This document shows, one piece after another, positions 36,009 through 46,830 of a DNA stretch of 64,000 bases. The stretch lies in contig NZ_AHCA01000005.1 in assembly GCF_000238355.1 (NCBI RefSeq), positions 1 through 64,000 of the forward strand. Reading direction: 5' to 3'. How positions within the stretch are numbered: the first letter of the stretch is position 1; each line of letters starts with the position of its first letter. Origin of the DNA: Pseudoalteromonas haloplanktis ATCC 14393. GTDB taxonomy: Bacteria; Pseudomonadota; Gammaproteobacteria; Enterobacterales; Alteromonadaceae. A program made the position numbers and the translations under genes. The notes under the pieces are model-generated. The model was not told where the DNA came from and did no database searches. It worked only from the letters and a program-made list of their open reading frames with translations.

Positions 36009-38204
36009 ATGACGTCAGAACACAATGATTTTTTGTTTGCCAATCATGAAGAGGAACTTCATGCGGAAGTTGTGCCTGCTGGGTATTGGGATGTTTTGAT
36101 TGTTGATGATGATCCTGAAATTCACACTGTTACTGAATTAGCACTTTCAGGGGTTAAGTTCTGGGGGAAAACATTGCGTTTTCATCATGCTTACTCTGGT
36201 GTCGAAGCGGTTGAAGTATTAGCTAATACTCATAATGTGTCGGTATTGCTGTTAGATGTCGTGATGGAATCAGATGATGCGGGTTTAAAAGTCGTTAAAG
36301 AAGTACGCGATACGTTGCAAAACCATAATGTACGTATCATTTTACGTACAGGCCAACCGGGTTACGCGCCTGAAGAAAAGGTTATTCGTGAATACGATAT
36401 AAATGATTACAAAACGAAAACAGAGCTTACTCGCAGTAAATTAGTGACATCTTTAGTGACCGCTATTCGTTCGTATGAACAAGTTTGCCAACTTGAATAC
36501 CAAAGCAAAGCGTTAAATAATATTCTACTGGCCTCTAAAGCTATATTAGGTTTTACCGACATCAAAGCTTTTACGATGGCGGTGATTAAGCAACTCTCGG
36601 TCATTTTAGATTGTGCACCAAGAGGGGTTGTGTGCGGCAGTTTGGATGACAGTCATCAAGTACGAGTGTTAGGTGGCTGCGCTGAGTTTAGCGCCTTTAT
36701 TGGTCAAGGTATTGAGCAATTAGATGATGGACGAATAATTCTTCAGGTACAAAACTGTTTTGAATTTGGCGAACATCAACACACCGAGCATGACACGACA
36801 TTTTTATTGAAGAGTAAGAATCGCCAAGCGGCTATTTATTTAGAGTATGTCAGTCAGCCAAGCTTAACCCAACTACAATTTGCTGAAATTTTCTTAACCA
36901 ATGTCAGTGTAGGATTAGATAATGTTAGGCTATTTAATAAACTCAGAGATGCCGCTTATAAAGATGTACTGACAGGGCTTGCGAATAGAACGGACTTTAT
37001 TGAACAGATTGAAAAATACCATCGCTTAAATAGTAATGAATACATATTTGTTTTAATTGATGTCGCACACTTTTCAGATATCAATAATGGACTAGGCCAA
37101 GAAGTAGGTAACCACTTACTTATTGCAATTGTTGAACGGCTTAAACAAGAGTACCCACAGGCTAAATTACTGTCTCGAATTGGCGCCGATGTATTTGGCT
37201 TTTTAATTGCCCGTGATGAATTTAATTTAAATATATTGCGGGAAAACTTAAATCTTCCTTTTACTGCTGCAGAGCACTTATTACCGGTTAATTTTAAAAT
37301 TGGCTTATGTGAACAGCAAGACTTCCAAGCCACGGGTATCGAAACACTAAAACTCGCCTATATAGCACTTAACCAGTCTAAACAAGGTAAGTTAGGTAAT
37401 GCTGTTTATTATACGCCTGATATGGAAGAGCAAATGACTTGGCGACTAGGAATCATTCGCCAGCTGCGCCAAGATTTTGAAAATAGTAAACTAGAAGTAT
37501 GGTATCAGCCGCAATTGGCTTTTAGTGATTTATCCTTAATAGGCTGTGAAGCGTTACTGCGTTGGCCGTCGGGTAATGGTAATTATATCTCCCCAGCAGT
37601 TTTTGTGCCGCTGGCTGAAGATGCAGGATTAATTGTTGATATTGGTCAATGGGTGTTAGAACAGGCTTGTCAGCAACAAAAGCGTTTAGCTGCGCAAGGT
37701 GTAGAAATACGTATTGCAGTGAATGTGTCGGTGCCGCAATTTAAGGTCAAGGATTATGCCCAACAAGTCAAAGAGACGTTATTAAAATATCAGGTTAACC
37801 CCAAAAATATTGAATTAGAAGTCACTGAAAGTGTGGTGATGGATGAGCTTAGTGTGGTGATTGATACCTTAAATGAGCTTAAAGCGTTTGGTGTTGAAGT
37901 GGCCATTGATGACTTTGGTACGGGTTTTTCATCATTGAGCTATTTGCAAAAGCTGCCATTAGATCGATTGAAAATCGATCGAGCATTTATTAAAGATCTT
38001 CCTGATCAAGACGACGGCGCGATTGCTGCGTTAGTGGTTGCATTGGGTGCTAAGCTCGGTTTAAAAACCATTGCTGAAGGGGTCGAAACACAAGCACAAG
38101 CTGACTTTCTTAAGCAATTAGGCTGTGATGAAGTACAAGGTTTTATGTACGCTAAACCAATGCCAGAAGTTGAGCTTATTCAGTATATTGAAAACAAAAA
38201 GTAG
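36009..38204 (+). CDS. Response regulator with DUF3369, degenerate GGDEF and EAL domains (c-di-GMP phosphodiesterase)
   Basis: The 731-residue protein has four domains. A receiver (about 25-155) has the acidic pair VDDDPE and phospho-Asp in LLLDVVM; its switch region (RTGQPGYAPE) is of the DUF3369-associated kind. DUF3369 spans about 160-310, a GGDEF-like domain about 315-470, and EAL about 480-727. The GGDEF motif is degraded to GADVF, so cyclase activity is unlikely. The EAL domain is intact (EALLRW, NVSVPQF, ELEVTESV, DDFGTGFSS, AEGVET), so it should degrade c-di-GMP to pGpG. No histidine kinase is adjacent. Confidence 0.92.
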   Translation: MTSEHNDFLFANHEEELHAEVVPAGYWDVLIVDDDPEIHTVTELALSGVKFWGKTLRFHHAYSGVEAVEVLANTHNVSVLLLDVVMESDDAGLKVVKEVRDTLQNHNVRIILRTGQPGYAPEEKVIREYDINDYKTKTELTRSKLVTSLVTAIRSYEQVCQLEYQSKALNNILLASKAILGFTDIKAFTMAVIKQLSVILDCAPRGVVCGSLDDSHQVRVLGGCAEFSAFIGQGIEQLDDGRIILQVQNCFEFGEHQHTEHDTTFLLKSKNRQAAIYLEYVSQPSLTQLQFAEIFLTNVSVGLDNVRLFNKLRDAAYKDVLTGLANRTDFIEQIEKYHRLNSNEYIFVLIDVAHFSDINNGLGQEVGNHLLIAIVERLKQEYPQAKLLSRIGADVFGFLIARDEFNLNILRENLNLPFTAAEHLLPVNFKIGLCEQQDFQATGIETLKLAYIALNQSKQGKLGNAVYYTPDMEEQMTWRLGIIRQLRQDFENSKLEVWYQPQLAFSDLSLIGCEALLRWPSGNGNYISPAVFVPLAEDAGLIVDIGQWVLEQACQQQKRLAAQGVEIRIAVNVSVPQFKVKDYAQQVKETLLKYQVNPKNIELEVTESVVMDELSVVIDTLNELKAFGVEVAIDDFGTGFSSLSYLQKLPLDRLKIDRAFIKDLPDQDDGAIAALVVALGAKLGLKTIAEGVETQAQADFLKQLGCDEVQGFMYAKPMPEVELIQYIENKK

Positions 38205-38308
38205 CAAGATTATTGGAACTATCGGCTATCATCGTAAATAGTTAATATCGCTTGGGGATTAATTCGAGTATACTTTGCGACCTTTTTTAAAGCAATTGGT
38301 TACTTTTT

Positions 38309-40483
38309 ATGAGCGCACTTAAAGCCAAGCGAGCGTTATTCTCATATCCCAAATATTGGGCTGAGTGTTACGGCACAGCTCCATTTTTACCTACAACACG
38401 CGAAGAGATGGACGCCCTTGGCTGGGATAGCTGCGATATAATCATAATAAGTGGTGATGCGTATGTTGATCACCCAAGTTTTGGTATGGCCGTAATAGGT
38501 CGCGTGCTAGAAGCGCAAGGCTTTCGGGTTGGCATCATAGCGCAGCCTGACTGGCAGTCAAAAGATGCCTTTATGGCACTTGGTAAACCTAACTTATTCT
38601 TTGGTGTTACCGCTGGTAACATGGATTCGATGATCAACCGCTATACGGCTGAAAAGCGTATGCGCCACGATGATGCATACACGCCGGGTAACATTGGTGG
38701 TAAACGTCCTGATCGCGCGGTAATGATTTATTCGCAAAAATGTCGCGAAGCTTATAAAGGCGTACCTATTGTTATTGGTGGTATTGAAGCAAGCCTCCGC
38801 CGTATTGCCCACTATGATTATTGGCAAGAAAAAGTGCGCCGCAGTATTTTATTTGATGCCAAAGCCGATATTTTAATTTACGGCAATGCTGAACGTCCGT
38901 TGGTGGAAGTTGCGCACCGTATTGCTGCGGGCGAAACCATGGATACCATTCAAGATATTCGTGGTACAGCGGTTATCCGCAAAGAGCCATTACCTGGTTG
39001 GCGTGGTAGTGATTCAACAGCAATCGACAAAATTGGCAAAATTGATCCAATTCCTAACCCTTATGGGGCGGATGATGTAGGCTGCAGTAAAAGTGAATTT
39101 AAACAAGCGGGTATTGATTTACAAGCTGAAGCTGCAAAACCAATTACAATTCAGCCAGCACGCCCTAAGCCGTGGGAAAAAACCTATGTTAAGTTACCTG
39201 CATTTGAGCAAGTAAGCGTTAACAAGCCGTTATACGCCCACGCATCACGTATTTTACATCAAGAAACCAACCCAGGTTGTGCGCGTGCCTTATTCCAACG
39301 TCATGGCGATCGTTCAATTTGGGTAAACCCGCCAGCGTATCCACTGGAAACGCATGAGATGGATGCGGTATTTGGCCTGCCTTATCAACGTATTCCACAC
39401 CCAAGTTATGGTGATGCGAAGATCCCCGCATACGATATGATCAAAACCTCGGTTAATATTATGCGGGGCTGTTTTGGTGGTTGTTCGTTCTGCTCTATCA
39501 CAGAGCATGAAGGGCGGATCATTCAGAGCCGTTCGCAAGAATCGATTATTGATGAAATTGAACAAATTCGTGACAAAGTACCGGGCTTTACGGGGGTTAT
39601 TTCAGATCTGGGTGGCCCAACCGCCAACATGTATAAACTGCGTTGTAAGAGCAAAAAAGCAGAGAGTACCTGTCGTCGCCTATCGTGTGTTTACCCTGAT
39701 ATTTGTAAGCATATGGATACTGATCACACGCCAACAATTGAGTTATATAAGAAAGCCCGTGAAGTAAAAGGGGTGAAAAAAATTCTCATTGCTTCAGGTG
39801 TGCGTTACGACTTGGCAGTGCAAGACCCACGCTATGTAAAAGAGCTCGTTACGCATCATGTTGGCGGATATTTAAAAATAGCCCCAGAGCATACTGAAGA
39901 TGGCCCATTATCAAAAATGATGAAGCCAGGCATGGGCGCCTATGATCAGTTTAAAGAACTCTTTGATAAGTACTCAAAAGAAGCGGGTAAAAAGCAGTAC
40001 CTTATTCCTTATTTTATCTCTGCACACCCAGGGACAAAAGATGAAGATATGGTAAATATGGCGTTGTGGTTAAAAGAGAATGATTTTAAACTTGATCAAG
40101 TGCAAAACTTTTATCCATCCCCTATGGCGAATGCGACGACGATTTATCATACCGAAATGAATTCGTTACGTAATATTAAAAATAATACTGAGCAAGTTGC
40201 TGTACCTAAAGGGGCACGCCAACGCCGCTTACATAAAGCGATATTACGTTACCATGATCCAGCTGGTTGGCCGATGATCCGCGAAGCTCTTCGTAAAATG
40301 GGTAAAGCTAAACTCATTGGTAAGGGGCCTAATTGCTTAGTACCTGAAGAAACCCGCGATGAAAAATCGCTTAAAGCAGGTAAGGGAGGGCGTCCAGCAC
40401 TGAGTCGCCATACAGGTTTTAGTCAGTTTAAAAAAGCGAATACTAAGCCGAGAGTAGGCGGCAATCGCCAACGGGCAAGGTAG
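38309..40483 (+). CDS. YgiQ family radical SAM protein
   Basis: This 724-residue protein has an N-terminal B12-binding-like region ([27 protein letters not shown]), a radical SAM motif [19 protein letters not shown] (CxxxCxxC, about 388-395) and a basic C-terminal tail ([12 protein letters not shown]). YgiQ proteins (UPF0313) are widely conserved. Their reaction is not firmly established. Length is typical (about 720-740). Monocistronic, closed by a terminator. Confidence 0.93.
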   Translation: MSALKAKRALFSYPKYWAECYGTAPFLPTTREEMDALGWDSCDIIIISGDAYVDHPSFGMAVIGRVLEAQGFRVGIIAQPDWQSKDAFMALGKPNLFFGVTAGNMDSMINRYTAEKRMRHDDAYTPGNIGGKRPDRAVMIYSQKCREAYKGVPIVIGGIEASLRRIAHYDYWQEKVRRSILFDAKADILIYGNAERPLVEVAHRIAAGETMDTIQDIRGTAVIRKEPLPGWRGSDSTAIDKIGKIDPIPNPYGADDVGCSKSEFKQAGIDLQAEAAKPITIQPARPKPWEKTYVKLPAFEQVSVNKPLYAHASRILHQETNPGCARALFQRHGDRSIWVNPPAYPLETHEMDAVFGLPYQRIPHPSYGDAKIPAYDMIKTSVNIMRGCFGGCSFCSITEHEGRIIQSRSQESIIDEIEQIRDKVPGFTGVISDLGGPTANMYKLRCKSKKAESTCRRLSCVYPDICKHMDTDHTPTIELYKKAREVKGVKKILIASGVRYDLAVQDPRYVKELVTHHVGGYLKIAPEHTEDGPLSKMMKPGMGAYDQFKELFDKYSKEAGKKQYLIPYFISAHPGTKDEDMVNMALWLKENDFKLDQVQNFYPSPMANATTIYHTEMNSLRNIKNNTEQVAVPKGARQRRLHKAILRYHDPAGWPMIREALRKMGKAKLIGKGPNCLVPEETRDEKSLKAGKGGRPALSRHTGFSQFKKANTKPRVGGNRQRAR

Positions 40484-40502
40484 TTTTTCGGCCGCTTAAG
40501 TT

Positions 40503-40532
40503 AAAACGCCCAGCATTTGCTGGGCGTTTTCG
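40503..40532. terminator. Bidirectional terminator between ygiQ and the S9 peptidase gene
   Basis: Arms AAAACGCCCAGCA and TGCTGGGCGTTTT form a long GC-rich stem bounded by A and T runs, usable from both strands. Confidence 0.88.
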
Positions 40533-40548
40533 TTTATGGCTTATAACC

Positions 40549-43323
40549 TTATTCTTCTATAAACGCTTCACCTTCCGTCATCCACTTAGCGGCTGGTTTG
40601 CCTTTTAAGTAGTGATCAAAGTACTGCATCATACGAATTGAAAAATCCACTTGGTTTGGAAATTTCTTTAAATGATGCGGTTCACCTTCGTATTGCAAGA
40701 ATGTAGCGTCTTTACCTGCACGGCGCAGCGCTAAATAATACTGCACACCTTCGTGCCATGGTACAGCGTCATCTTTATCTCCAAACATAATCAAGATAGG
40801 GGTATTTACTTTGTCAGCAAAAAACACCGGTGAATTTTCAATATACAGCTCAGGCGCTTCAAACAAGGTTTTACCGATGCGGCTTTGCCCTGTCTCATAT
40901 TGGAACTGACGCGCAAGGCCTGATTTTAACCGAATACCACTGTAAGCACTGGTCATGTTAGACACTGGTGCACCCGATACAACCGCTTTAAACATGTCGG
41001 TTTGAGTGATCATAAAGGCACTTTGGTAACCTGCCCATGAGTGGCCTTGTAAGCCAATTTTATCCGGATCCGCAATACCTAAATCAATCAGTTTTTGGGT
41101 CGCATTGATCATGGTTTGGGTTGATGATTTACCGGGATGACCAATTTCAAAGCGAATATCTGGTAAGAAAATCGCATAGCCGTTTGAGGTAAACATGGGG
41201 AAGTTAGGGCGGTGGTTTAACTCCATTTTAGGGAAATCATACATGCGTTGACTCATATAACGATAAAAGTACACCACTACTGGTACTTTATCGCCTTTTT
41301 TATAGCCGGCAGGTTTAATTAACACACCTTGTAAGTCTTCACCATCAAAGCCTTTATAACTAATTAGCTCTGGTTCTTGTCCCCATGCAAAGTCATTAAC
41401 TTGTGGATTTAAGTTGGTAACACGTTGTGGTTTTTTAAAGCTAAAATCAGTTTGATAAAAATCAGGGAACTGCTGATAAGTTTGCTCAGTAAATAAGTAC
41501 TTATCTGCGTGCTTGGCTTTTTTCACTACATCAAAACGTTTTTGACCGCTTAATACTTTACTTAGCGAGTTATCGGTAAGCTTAAGTTTGGCTATTTCAG
41601 TTTGTTTTTGCTGCAAATTTGTTGCGCTAAGTAGTAAAGTTTCATCTGACTTAAAGCCAACTTGGTCTTTATCAAGTTTGATAACTCGATATTGAGTATT
41701 GATTTCTTTACCATTGGTTAAGCGAGTCGCTTTAAGAGTGTTAACATCAAACGCCCAAATATCATATTTACTATATACCAATACTTGGCTGCTATCGTTA
41801 AGCCAGCCAGCAACACCATAACCTGGCTGCGCTGATGGGTAATCGTGTTGGTCATCTGCAAATGTTGCTTGAATCGCTTTTGTTAAGGTGCTGACTTTAT
41901 TCTTGTTTAAGTCTTTTAGTTGTACTTGGCTATTTTCAAAGTAAGTCGCGTATTGCCCACTGGGTGACAGGCTCGGTCTAAACGGGTAATCGTTGATAAT
42001 TGCTTTTCGCTCACCTGTTTGTACATTCACAGCGTAGTAGTCGGCAAAAAAACCACCGTACATAATGCGTTCAAGGTAAGGTAAATTCGATGAACCAAGT
42101 AATGCATCTCGACTGTTAGTATTGAGCGCCAGACTCGGCATACTTGTATCACTTAGCTGAGCAACCTGTTTGCCATTAAGGTGGTAAACAGCTTGGTAAT
42201 GGCGATTTTTATTAACCTCATTCCATTGTTGTTCTTCACGAGGTTTGATTTCGGCGTCGTTATTGTGCCAAACATTTAGGCCTTTTTGGTCGCGGATAGT
42301 ATCGTAGTCAAATAGCGAGGCTTGATCTGTGTATTTCTTTGCTGTAATTTTTTCTGCTAGCTTAGGATGGTTCTCAAAATATAAGCGCTCACCATCTTCA
42401 GACCAGCTCAATTTTGCTGTTTTGCCGATAGTCCAACTTTTCTCTGGTGAAGCTATATCTGTAAGCAGTTCGTTTTGCCACAGTTTGAGTTGATGATCGC
42501 GACGACGCATATCGTCATTCACATAATTACCCAGCGTGAAAGCGGCGATATTCTTAGTTGGGTGCCAAGTAATTTTATTTGCAACAACACCTGGTTCATC
42601 AATTAATACACTTGTTTCAAACGTACTATCTAATGAAATTAACGCTACCTGATTATCGCTTCCATCTGAGTAGCTTTGACTGACAAGTAGCTCGTTGCTT
42701 GATGCATTAATAGCGTAACTAAACACGCTATTTACAGTGTGAGTTGTTTCATCTTGTAAATTTACAACCACTAAATCAAATGTTTTGTCTTTCTTATCAG
42801 GTTTGATTTCACTAGATTTATCTGTGCTATTTACGTTATCAAGGTCTTTACTTTCATCGTCTTTATTGGTTTTTTCATCTAATCGATAGGCTAACCAGCT
42901 ACCATCATCAGAGAGCTGGTAGTCCTTTATGTTTTCAAAAGTTTGTTGCTTGCCGGTAGTTGTATTTACTAAGACCAGATTGTTTTTTAAGCTGTCTTTC
43001 TTTTTTGCGGTCTCTTTTTCAAGCAAGGTAGGTATTTGGGTAAATGCTACCCAGTTGGCGACTTTATTGATTTGAGGTTGAGTGCCACGCTCAACTTCAG
43101 CGAGTAATTTATTATTGTTTAACGTATAAACTAAGCCCGTTGCATCGCCACGATAGGGTGTTGAGCTAAAGCTGAGTACTTTACCGTCTTCTGATAGTTG
43201 GGTATTTTTGGCTGACTTGAAATCGAATACATCTTTAAATTGCAGCGCTTCTTTTGCGTTTACAGTGGCGCTACTTAGACTGGTAACCAGTGCTATGCTG
43301 AGCAGGGAAAGTTGTGCTTTCAT
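40549..43323 (-). CDS. Secreted S9 family peptidase (prolyl oligopeptidase/DPP-IV-like)
   Basis: The protein has 924 residues: a signal peptide (1-23, ending VNAKE), an N-terminal beta-propeller-like region (about 30-640) and a C-terminal alpha/beta-hydrolase domain. The catalytic triad is visible: Ser762 in GHSWAGY, Asp near 851 in FGDKDDAVPW and His near 884 in GEPHHLKK. It would cleave peptides in the periplasm or outside the cell, as expected of a protein-degrading marine bacterium. A Lys/Asp-rich insertion lies at about 150-185. Monocistronic. Confidence 0.92.
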   Translation of the reverse strand: MKAQLSLLSIALVTSLSSATVNAKEALQFKDVFDFKSAKNTQLSEDGKVLSFSSTPYRGDATGLVYTLNNNKLLAEVERGTQPQINKVANWVAFTQIPTLLEKETAKKKDSLKNNLVLVNTTTGKQQTFENIKDYQLSDDGSWLAYRLDEKTNKDDESKDLDNVNSTDKSSEIKPDKKDKTFDLVVVNLQDETTHTVNSVFSYAINASSNELLVSQSYSDGSDNQVALISLDSTFETSVLIDEPGVVANKITWHPTKNIAAFTLGNYVNDDMRRRDHQLKLWQNELLTDIASPEKSWTIGKTAKLSWSEDGERLYFENHPKLAEKITAKKYTDQASLFDYDTIRDQKGLNVWHNNDAEIKPREEQQWNEVNKNRHYQAVYHLNGKQVAQLSDTSMPSLALNTNSRDALLGSSNLPYLERIMYGGFFADYYAVNVQTGERKAIINDYPFRPSLSPSGQYATYFENSQVQLKDLNKNKVSTLTKAIQATFADDQHDYPSAQPGYGVAGWLNDSSQVLVYSKYDIWAFDVNTLKATRLTNGKEINTQYRVIKLDKDQVGFKSDETLLLSATNLQQKQTEIAKLKLTDNSLSKVLSGQKRFDVVKKAKHADKYLFTEQTYQQFPDFYQTDFSFKKPQRVTNLNPQVNDFAWGQEPELISYKGFDGEDLQGVLIKPAGYKKGDKVPVVVYFYRYMSQRMYDFPKMELNHRPNFPMFTSNGYAIFLPDIRFEIGHPGKSSTQTMINATQKLIDLGIADPDKIGLQGHSWAGYQSAFMITQTDMFKAVVSGAPVSNMTSAYSGIRLKSGLARQFQYETGQSRIGKTLFEAPELYIENSPVFFADKVNTPILIMFGDKDDAVPWHEGVQYYLALRRAGKDATFLQYEGEPHHLKKFPNQVDFSIRMMQYFDHYLKGKPAAKWMTEGEAFIEE

Positions 43324-43399
43324 TAGTAGTTCTCTTTTTGTTTCATCAACCCCATCATAACGAGTTTGTTAAACAATTCGAGTAGATACGATAAGTGCA

Positions 43400-43456
43400 C
43401 TAAAAAGGAAGTTAAAAGTAGCAAGTGGCAAGTTACAAAGTAGGAACTAAACTTTG
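43400..43456. repeat. Degenerate inverted heptamer stretch left of the decayed gene
   Basis: Reading in sevens gives GAAGTTA AAAGTAG CAAGTGG CAAGTTA CAAAGTA GGAACTA, a decayed array opposite in orientation to the intact GAACCTT array at 43743. Together the two flank the four-helix-bundle pseudogene. Confidence 0.5.
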
Positions 43457-43480
43457 TTCCTGTCTATTTTATTAAGGGTT

Positions 43481-43765
43481 ATGATTAGATTTGAACAGCT
43501 TCATGTTTGGCAGCGCTTCGCTGATTTGGCTTGTGAGGTTTATATTCACTTTAAAACAAGCAAAGAGTTTGGGCTTAAAGATCAAATTACTCGCTCAGCT
43601 CTTTCTATTTCTTCAAATATAGCTGAAGGCATGAGCGTGAAACGACTAAAGGTTATGCACGTTTTTTATCATACGCAAAAAGAAGTTGTGTGGAATTATT
43701 TCCAAAATGTTGACCGGTCTAATGAATACGGTCAACTCTTGGGAACCTTGAACCTTGAACCTTGA
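43481..43765 (+). pseudogene. Decayed four-helix-bundle (23S rRNA IVS-type) protein gene
   Basis: The first 50 residues are normal for the family: FEQLHVWQRFADLACEVY and LKDQITRSALSISSNIAEG. After NIAEG the family motif continues only in the +2 frame (ERETTK..ARFLSYAK.SC.EL), which points to loss of one base near 43628-43633. The family's C-terminal KMLTGLMN appears in the third frame directly after that, so about 70-100 bases between are also deleted. The reading frame then runs into the heptamer array. This family is often encoded within 23S rRNA insertions or as orphan genes; here it is an orphan and non-functional. Confidence 0.85.
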
Positions 43766-43804
43766 ACCTTGAACCTTGAACCTTGAACCTTGAACCTTGA
43801 ACCT
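43743..43804. repeat. Heptamer array (GAACCTT)8
   Basis: Eight full copies plus six bases of GAACCTT lie between the decayed gene and the end of slmA, ending 3 bp before the slmA stop codon side. In the CTTGAAC register it is a one-base variant of the CTAGAAC unit used elsewhere. Confidence 0.95.
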
Positions 43805-43807
43805 AAC

Positions 43808-44395
43808 TTAAAGCCAGATTTTTTGCAGCTCTAGCCATTGCTTTTCAAATTGAGCGCTAGGTTTTGCTTTAAAATCACTGCGTACGAATTGATTCATTTT
43901 GCCCTCTATATAGGCAAGTAAAAAATTGGCAATAGTTAACTCATCACTTTGGAAAGTTTTACCTTCGCGTAGTTTTCGTTCACGAAGTACTTGTTTTAGC
44001 TGAGTTTCAAGCTTTTCAAATAAGCCTTGTACACGATCACGTAAACGCTCTTGCTCACCTTGTAGTGCGTCACCCGTTAAAATACGGGTGATACCTGGGT
44101 TTTTTTCAGCGAAGGCTAATAGTAATAATAAAATGTTATAGATACGGCTTTGCGTCTCTTTTTCATTTTCAAGAATTAAGTTGATCCGTGAAAGTAGCGT
44201 GTCTTCAATAAACTCAATTAGCCCCTCAAACATCCGTGCTTTACTCGGAAAATGACGATATAACGCAGCTTCAGATACGCCCACCTCAGCAGCTAGTTTT
44301 GCTGTGGTGATACGTTGACCTGGGCTGGTTTCTAACATTTGTGCGAGTGCTTGTAGTATTTGCTCTTTGCGATTACTTCTTTTTGTCGCAGGCAT
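43808..44395 (-). CDS. slmA: Nucleoid occlusion factor SlmA (TetR family)
   Basis: SlmA binds specific chromosomal sites and blocks FtsZ ring assembly over the nucleoid. The 195-residue product shows the TetR helix-turn-helix ([31 protein letters not shown], about 30-60) and the SlmA-type C-terminus ([16 protein letters not shown]). The ATG at 44395 gives the family start [14 protein letters not shown] and has AAAGGA 6 bases upstream; longer in-frame starts are not supported. It is downstream of coaBC, as in other gammaproteobacteria. Confidence 0.96.
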   Translation of the reverse strand: MPATKRSNRKEQILQALAQMLETSPGQRITTAKLAAEVGVSEAALYRHFPSKARMFEGLIEFIEDTLLSRINLILENEKETQSRIYNILLLLLAFAEKNPGITRILTGDALQGEQERLRDRVQGLFEKLETQLKQVLRERKLREGKTFQSDELTIANFLLAYIEGKMNQFVRSDFKAKPSAQFEKQWLELQKIWL

Positions 44396-44508
44396 GAACA
44401 TTCCTTTCTTTTGATAATTTATTGAGCGTAGGCCAGCGTTGACCACTCACTTTTTGAGCTAATGAGTGGGGCTATGTTAATGTTTTATTCAGTTTCTTTC
44501 CAGCCTTT

Positions 44509-45726
44509 TTACAATCGTTTAGCAAGCTCACTCATTACACTCAGTGCGAGTGCGCTTTTGGTGTCAATTGCTAATTCTTTTTGCTCATTGTGCCAGAATA
44601 ATGTCAACGCATTATGATCTGAATTAAAGCCAAGGCCACTTGTTGATACGTCATTAGCGCAGATCATATCTAAATTTTTATTCGTTAGTTTCCCTTTTGC
44701 ATAACTTGCAACATCTTGGGTTTCAGCAGCAAAGCCTACGGTATAAGGACGGCCATCAGTGAGATTGGCAACGGCTGCAATCACATCAGGGTTTTTTACT
44801 AACGTCAGCGTTAACTCGTCTCCTTGCTTTTTCATTTTTTGTTCAGCAACCTTGGCTGCACGGTAATCAGCAACGGCTGCACAACCAATAAACGCATCTG
44901 ATTTTGGAGCCAAAATAAGCGCCTGTTCAAGTAGTTGCTCTGCACTCTCTATCTTTATAAGGTTAGCGCCCGTAGGAGGAGTGAGTGTAACAGGACCTGA
45001 AATTAAATTAACTTTCGCACCCAATAGTAAGGCGGCTTGCGCCAAAGCGTAGCCCATTTTTCCTGAACTGTGATTAGAGATAAAACGCACCGGATCAAGT
45101 GGCTCACGAGTTGGTCCTGCAGTGATTGTAATGGTTTTACCGGTCAGCAGTTGCGGCTGCTCAGGTTGGGTGCAAAGTGCGACTAATTCGTGTGGCTCAA
45201 GCATACGGCCCGCGCCTACATCACCACAGGCTTGCTCACCTTTGCCAGGGCCCCAAATTGCAATGTCGCGTTGTGCTAACGTTGTTAAATTAGCTTGCGT
45301 GGCCGGGTGGGCATACATTTGTTGGTTCATTGCAGGCGCTACCGCTACTTTTGCTGGTGTTGCCAGTAATAAAGTGGTGAGTAAGTCATCCGCAATGCCT
45401 GCAGCCATTTTTGCAATGATATTGCTGGTGGCAGGGGCAACTAAAATTAAATCAGCCCATTTTGCAAATTCAATATGACCCATAGCGGCTTCAGCAGAAG
45501 GATCGAGTAAAGAATCAGATACCATTTCACCACTAACAGCTTGCATGGTAAGGGGTGTAATAAAGTGCTTGGCTGATTCGGTCATAACCACCTTTACATC
45601 ACAGCCATGCTCTTTTAAGCGTCTTACCAGTTCGGCGCATTTATAAGCGGCAATACCACCGCTGATCCCCAGTACAATTTTTCTATTGATGAGTTCTGTA
45701 GGTAAATTGGTCATTAACTTTGTCAT
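44509..45726 (-). CDS. coaBC: Bifunctional phosphopantothenoylcysteine decarboxylase / phosphopantothenate--cysteine ligase
   Basis: This 405-residue fusion performs two steps of coenzyme A synthesis. The CoaC half (about 1-190) has the flavin-binding [20 protein letters not shown] and PAMNQQMY. The CoaB half (about 195-405) starts [25 protein letters not shown] and contains [19 protein letters not shown] 45726 is used; a second ATG four codons in is equally possible. It is divergent from radC. Confidence 0.96.
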   Translation of the reverse strand: MTKLMTNLPTELINRKIVLGISGGIAAYKCAELVRRLKEHGCDVKVVMTESAKHFITPLTMQAVSGEMVSDSLLDPSAEAAMGHIEFAKWADLILVAPATSNIIAKMAAGIADDLLTTLLLATPAKVAVAPAMNQQMYAHPATQANLTTLAQRDIAIWGPGKGEQACGDVGAGRMLEPHELVALCTQPEQPQLLTGKTITITAGPTREPLDPVRFISNHSSGKMGYALAQAALLLGAKVNLISGPVTLTPPTGANLIKIESAEQLLEQALILAPKSDAFIGCAAVADYRAAKVAEQKMKKQGDELTLTLVKNPDVIAAVANLTDGRPYTVGFAAETQDVASYAKGKLTNKNLDMICANDVSTSGLGFNSDHNALTLFWHNEQKELAIDTKSALALSVMSELAKRL

Positions 45727-45879
45727 ACTTTGCTGAAACCTTTGTTGATATGCGCTAACGATAGCAAATCTTTGCGTTATGGACGAAGTTTTAATAGGGA
45801 ATTTTATTTTAACTTTAACAGGCGAAATTCTATTTTTGCATTACAGTTAAATAATAAAACACTTTTCAGGGACGAAATA

Positions 45880-46554
45880 ATGCAGCTTACATCTTTACCG
45901 AGCAATCAGCGACCACGTGAAAAATTATTAGCTAAAGGAGCTAAATCGCTCAGTGATGCGGAATTGCTTGCTATATTTTTACGTACGGGTTTACCTGGAA
46001 TGAATGTCGTGGAGTTAGCGCAGCATTTAATGACACAAAATCAAACCCTTCATAATTTATTTAATGCAACGATTGATGATTTTTGTGCGCAAAAAGGTTT
46101 GGGGGTCGCAAAGTTTGTGCAATTGCAGGCCGTGCTGGAGTTAAGCCGTCGTTATATGATGGAGCAATGTAAACGCGATGCAGTATTTAATTCGCCACAA
46201 TCGGTGTATGACTATTTAACGCTTGAATTACGAGGCCTACAGCAAGAAATATTCATGGTGTTGTACTTAGATAGTCAGAATCGCTTAATTAAAGAAGAAA
46301 CTCTCTTTTATGGCACTATTAACGCTGCATCAGTTTATCCGCGTGAAGTGGTAAAAGCAGCCCTTAAAAATAATGCAGCAGCATTGATTCTAGCGCACAA
46401 TCATCCATCAGGAATTGCAGAACCAAGCCAAGCAGACAAATTAATTACCACTAAATTGCAGCAAGCTTTACAATTAGTTGATATAAATATTTTAGATCAC
46501 ATCATTGTCGGTGGAGATAATTGCGTTTCGTTCGCAGAACGAGGCTTGATTTAA
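45880..46554 (+). CDS. radC: RadC family JAMM/MPN domain protein
   Basis: This 224-residue protein has an N-terminal helix-hairpin-helix region ([22 protein letters not shown], about 17-38) and a C-terminal metalloprotease-like JAMM domain with the motif HNHPSG-x7-D (about 171-185). RadC is conserved but its early assignment in DNA repair is not supported; the function is unknown. ATG 45880 is chosen because the family begins there ([16 protein letters not shown]). Divergent from coaBC and followed by rpmB, the usual gene order. Confidence 0.94.
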   Translation: MQLTSLPSNQRPREKLLAKGAKSLSDAELLAIFLRTGLPGMNVVELAQHLMTQNQTLHNLFNATIDDFCAQKGLGVAKFVQLQAVLELSRRYMMEQCKRDAVFNSPQSVYDYLTLELRGLQQEIFMVLYLDSQNRLIKEETLFYGTINAASVYPREVVKAALKNNAAALILAHNHPSGIAEPSQADKLITTKLQQALQLVDINILDHIIVGGDNCVSFAERGLI

Positions 46555-46704
46555 GAGCATTCAAATCACTAAGCGTGTTAAAAATGAGCGGTTTAGTACT
46601 TATTTGCAAATTAGTTTAATTTAAATGCAGTTTTTACTTTCCCTAAGGGCATTCGATCTTTATAATTAGCCGCTATCAAATTTACACATGAGCTGATTGG
46701 ATTA

Positions 46705-46743
46705 GATCAATCACTTGATCTTTGCCTGTATAAGCTGTATAAA
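46705..46743 (+). promoter_or_regulatory. Promoter of rpmB-rpmG with dyad over the -35
   Basis: TTGATC (46715-46720) and TATAAA (46738-46743), exactly 17 bp apart, precede a GC-rich discriminator (GAGCGCCC), typical of ribosomal-protein promoters. GATCAA-TCAC-TTGATC (46705-46720) makes a perfect dyad over the -35. The leader before rpmB is about 80 nt and contains CCCTGGGGC/GCCTAGGGG, which can pair with one mismatch. Confidence 0.65.
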
Positions 46744-46830
46744 GAGCGCCCTTCGATTTATCCCTGGGGCACAAAATACATAGCCTAGGGGAAAATTAAG
46801 CTCGAGCGAAGTTATTGGAGATATATAGAC

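Noticed and set aside
43481-43765. Intact four-helix-bundle gene
   Set aside because: The translation leaves the family pattern after residue 50, and the missing motifs are found in two other frames.
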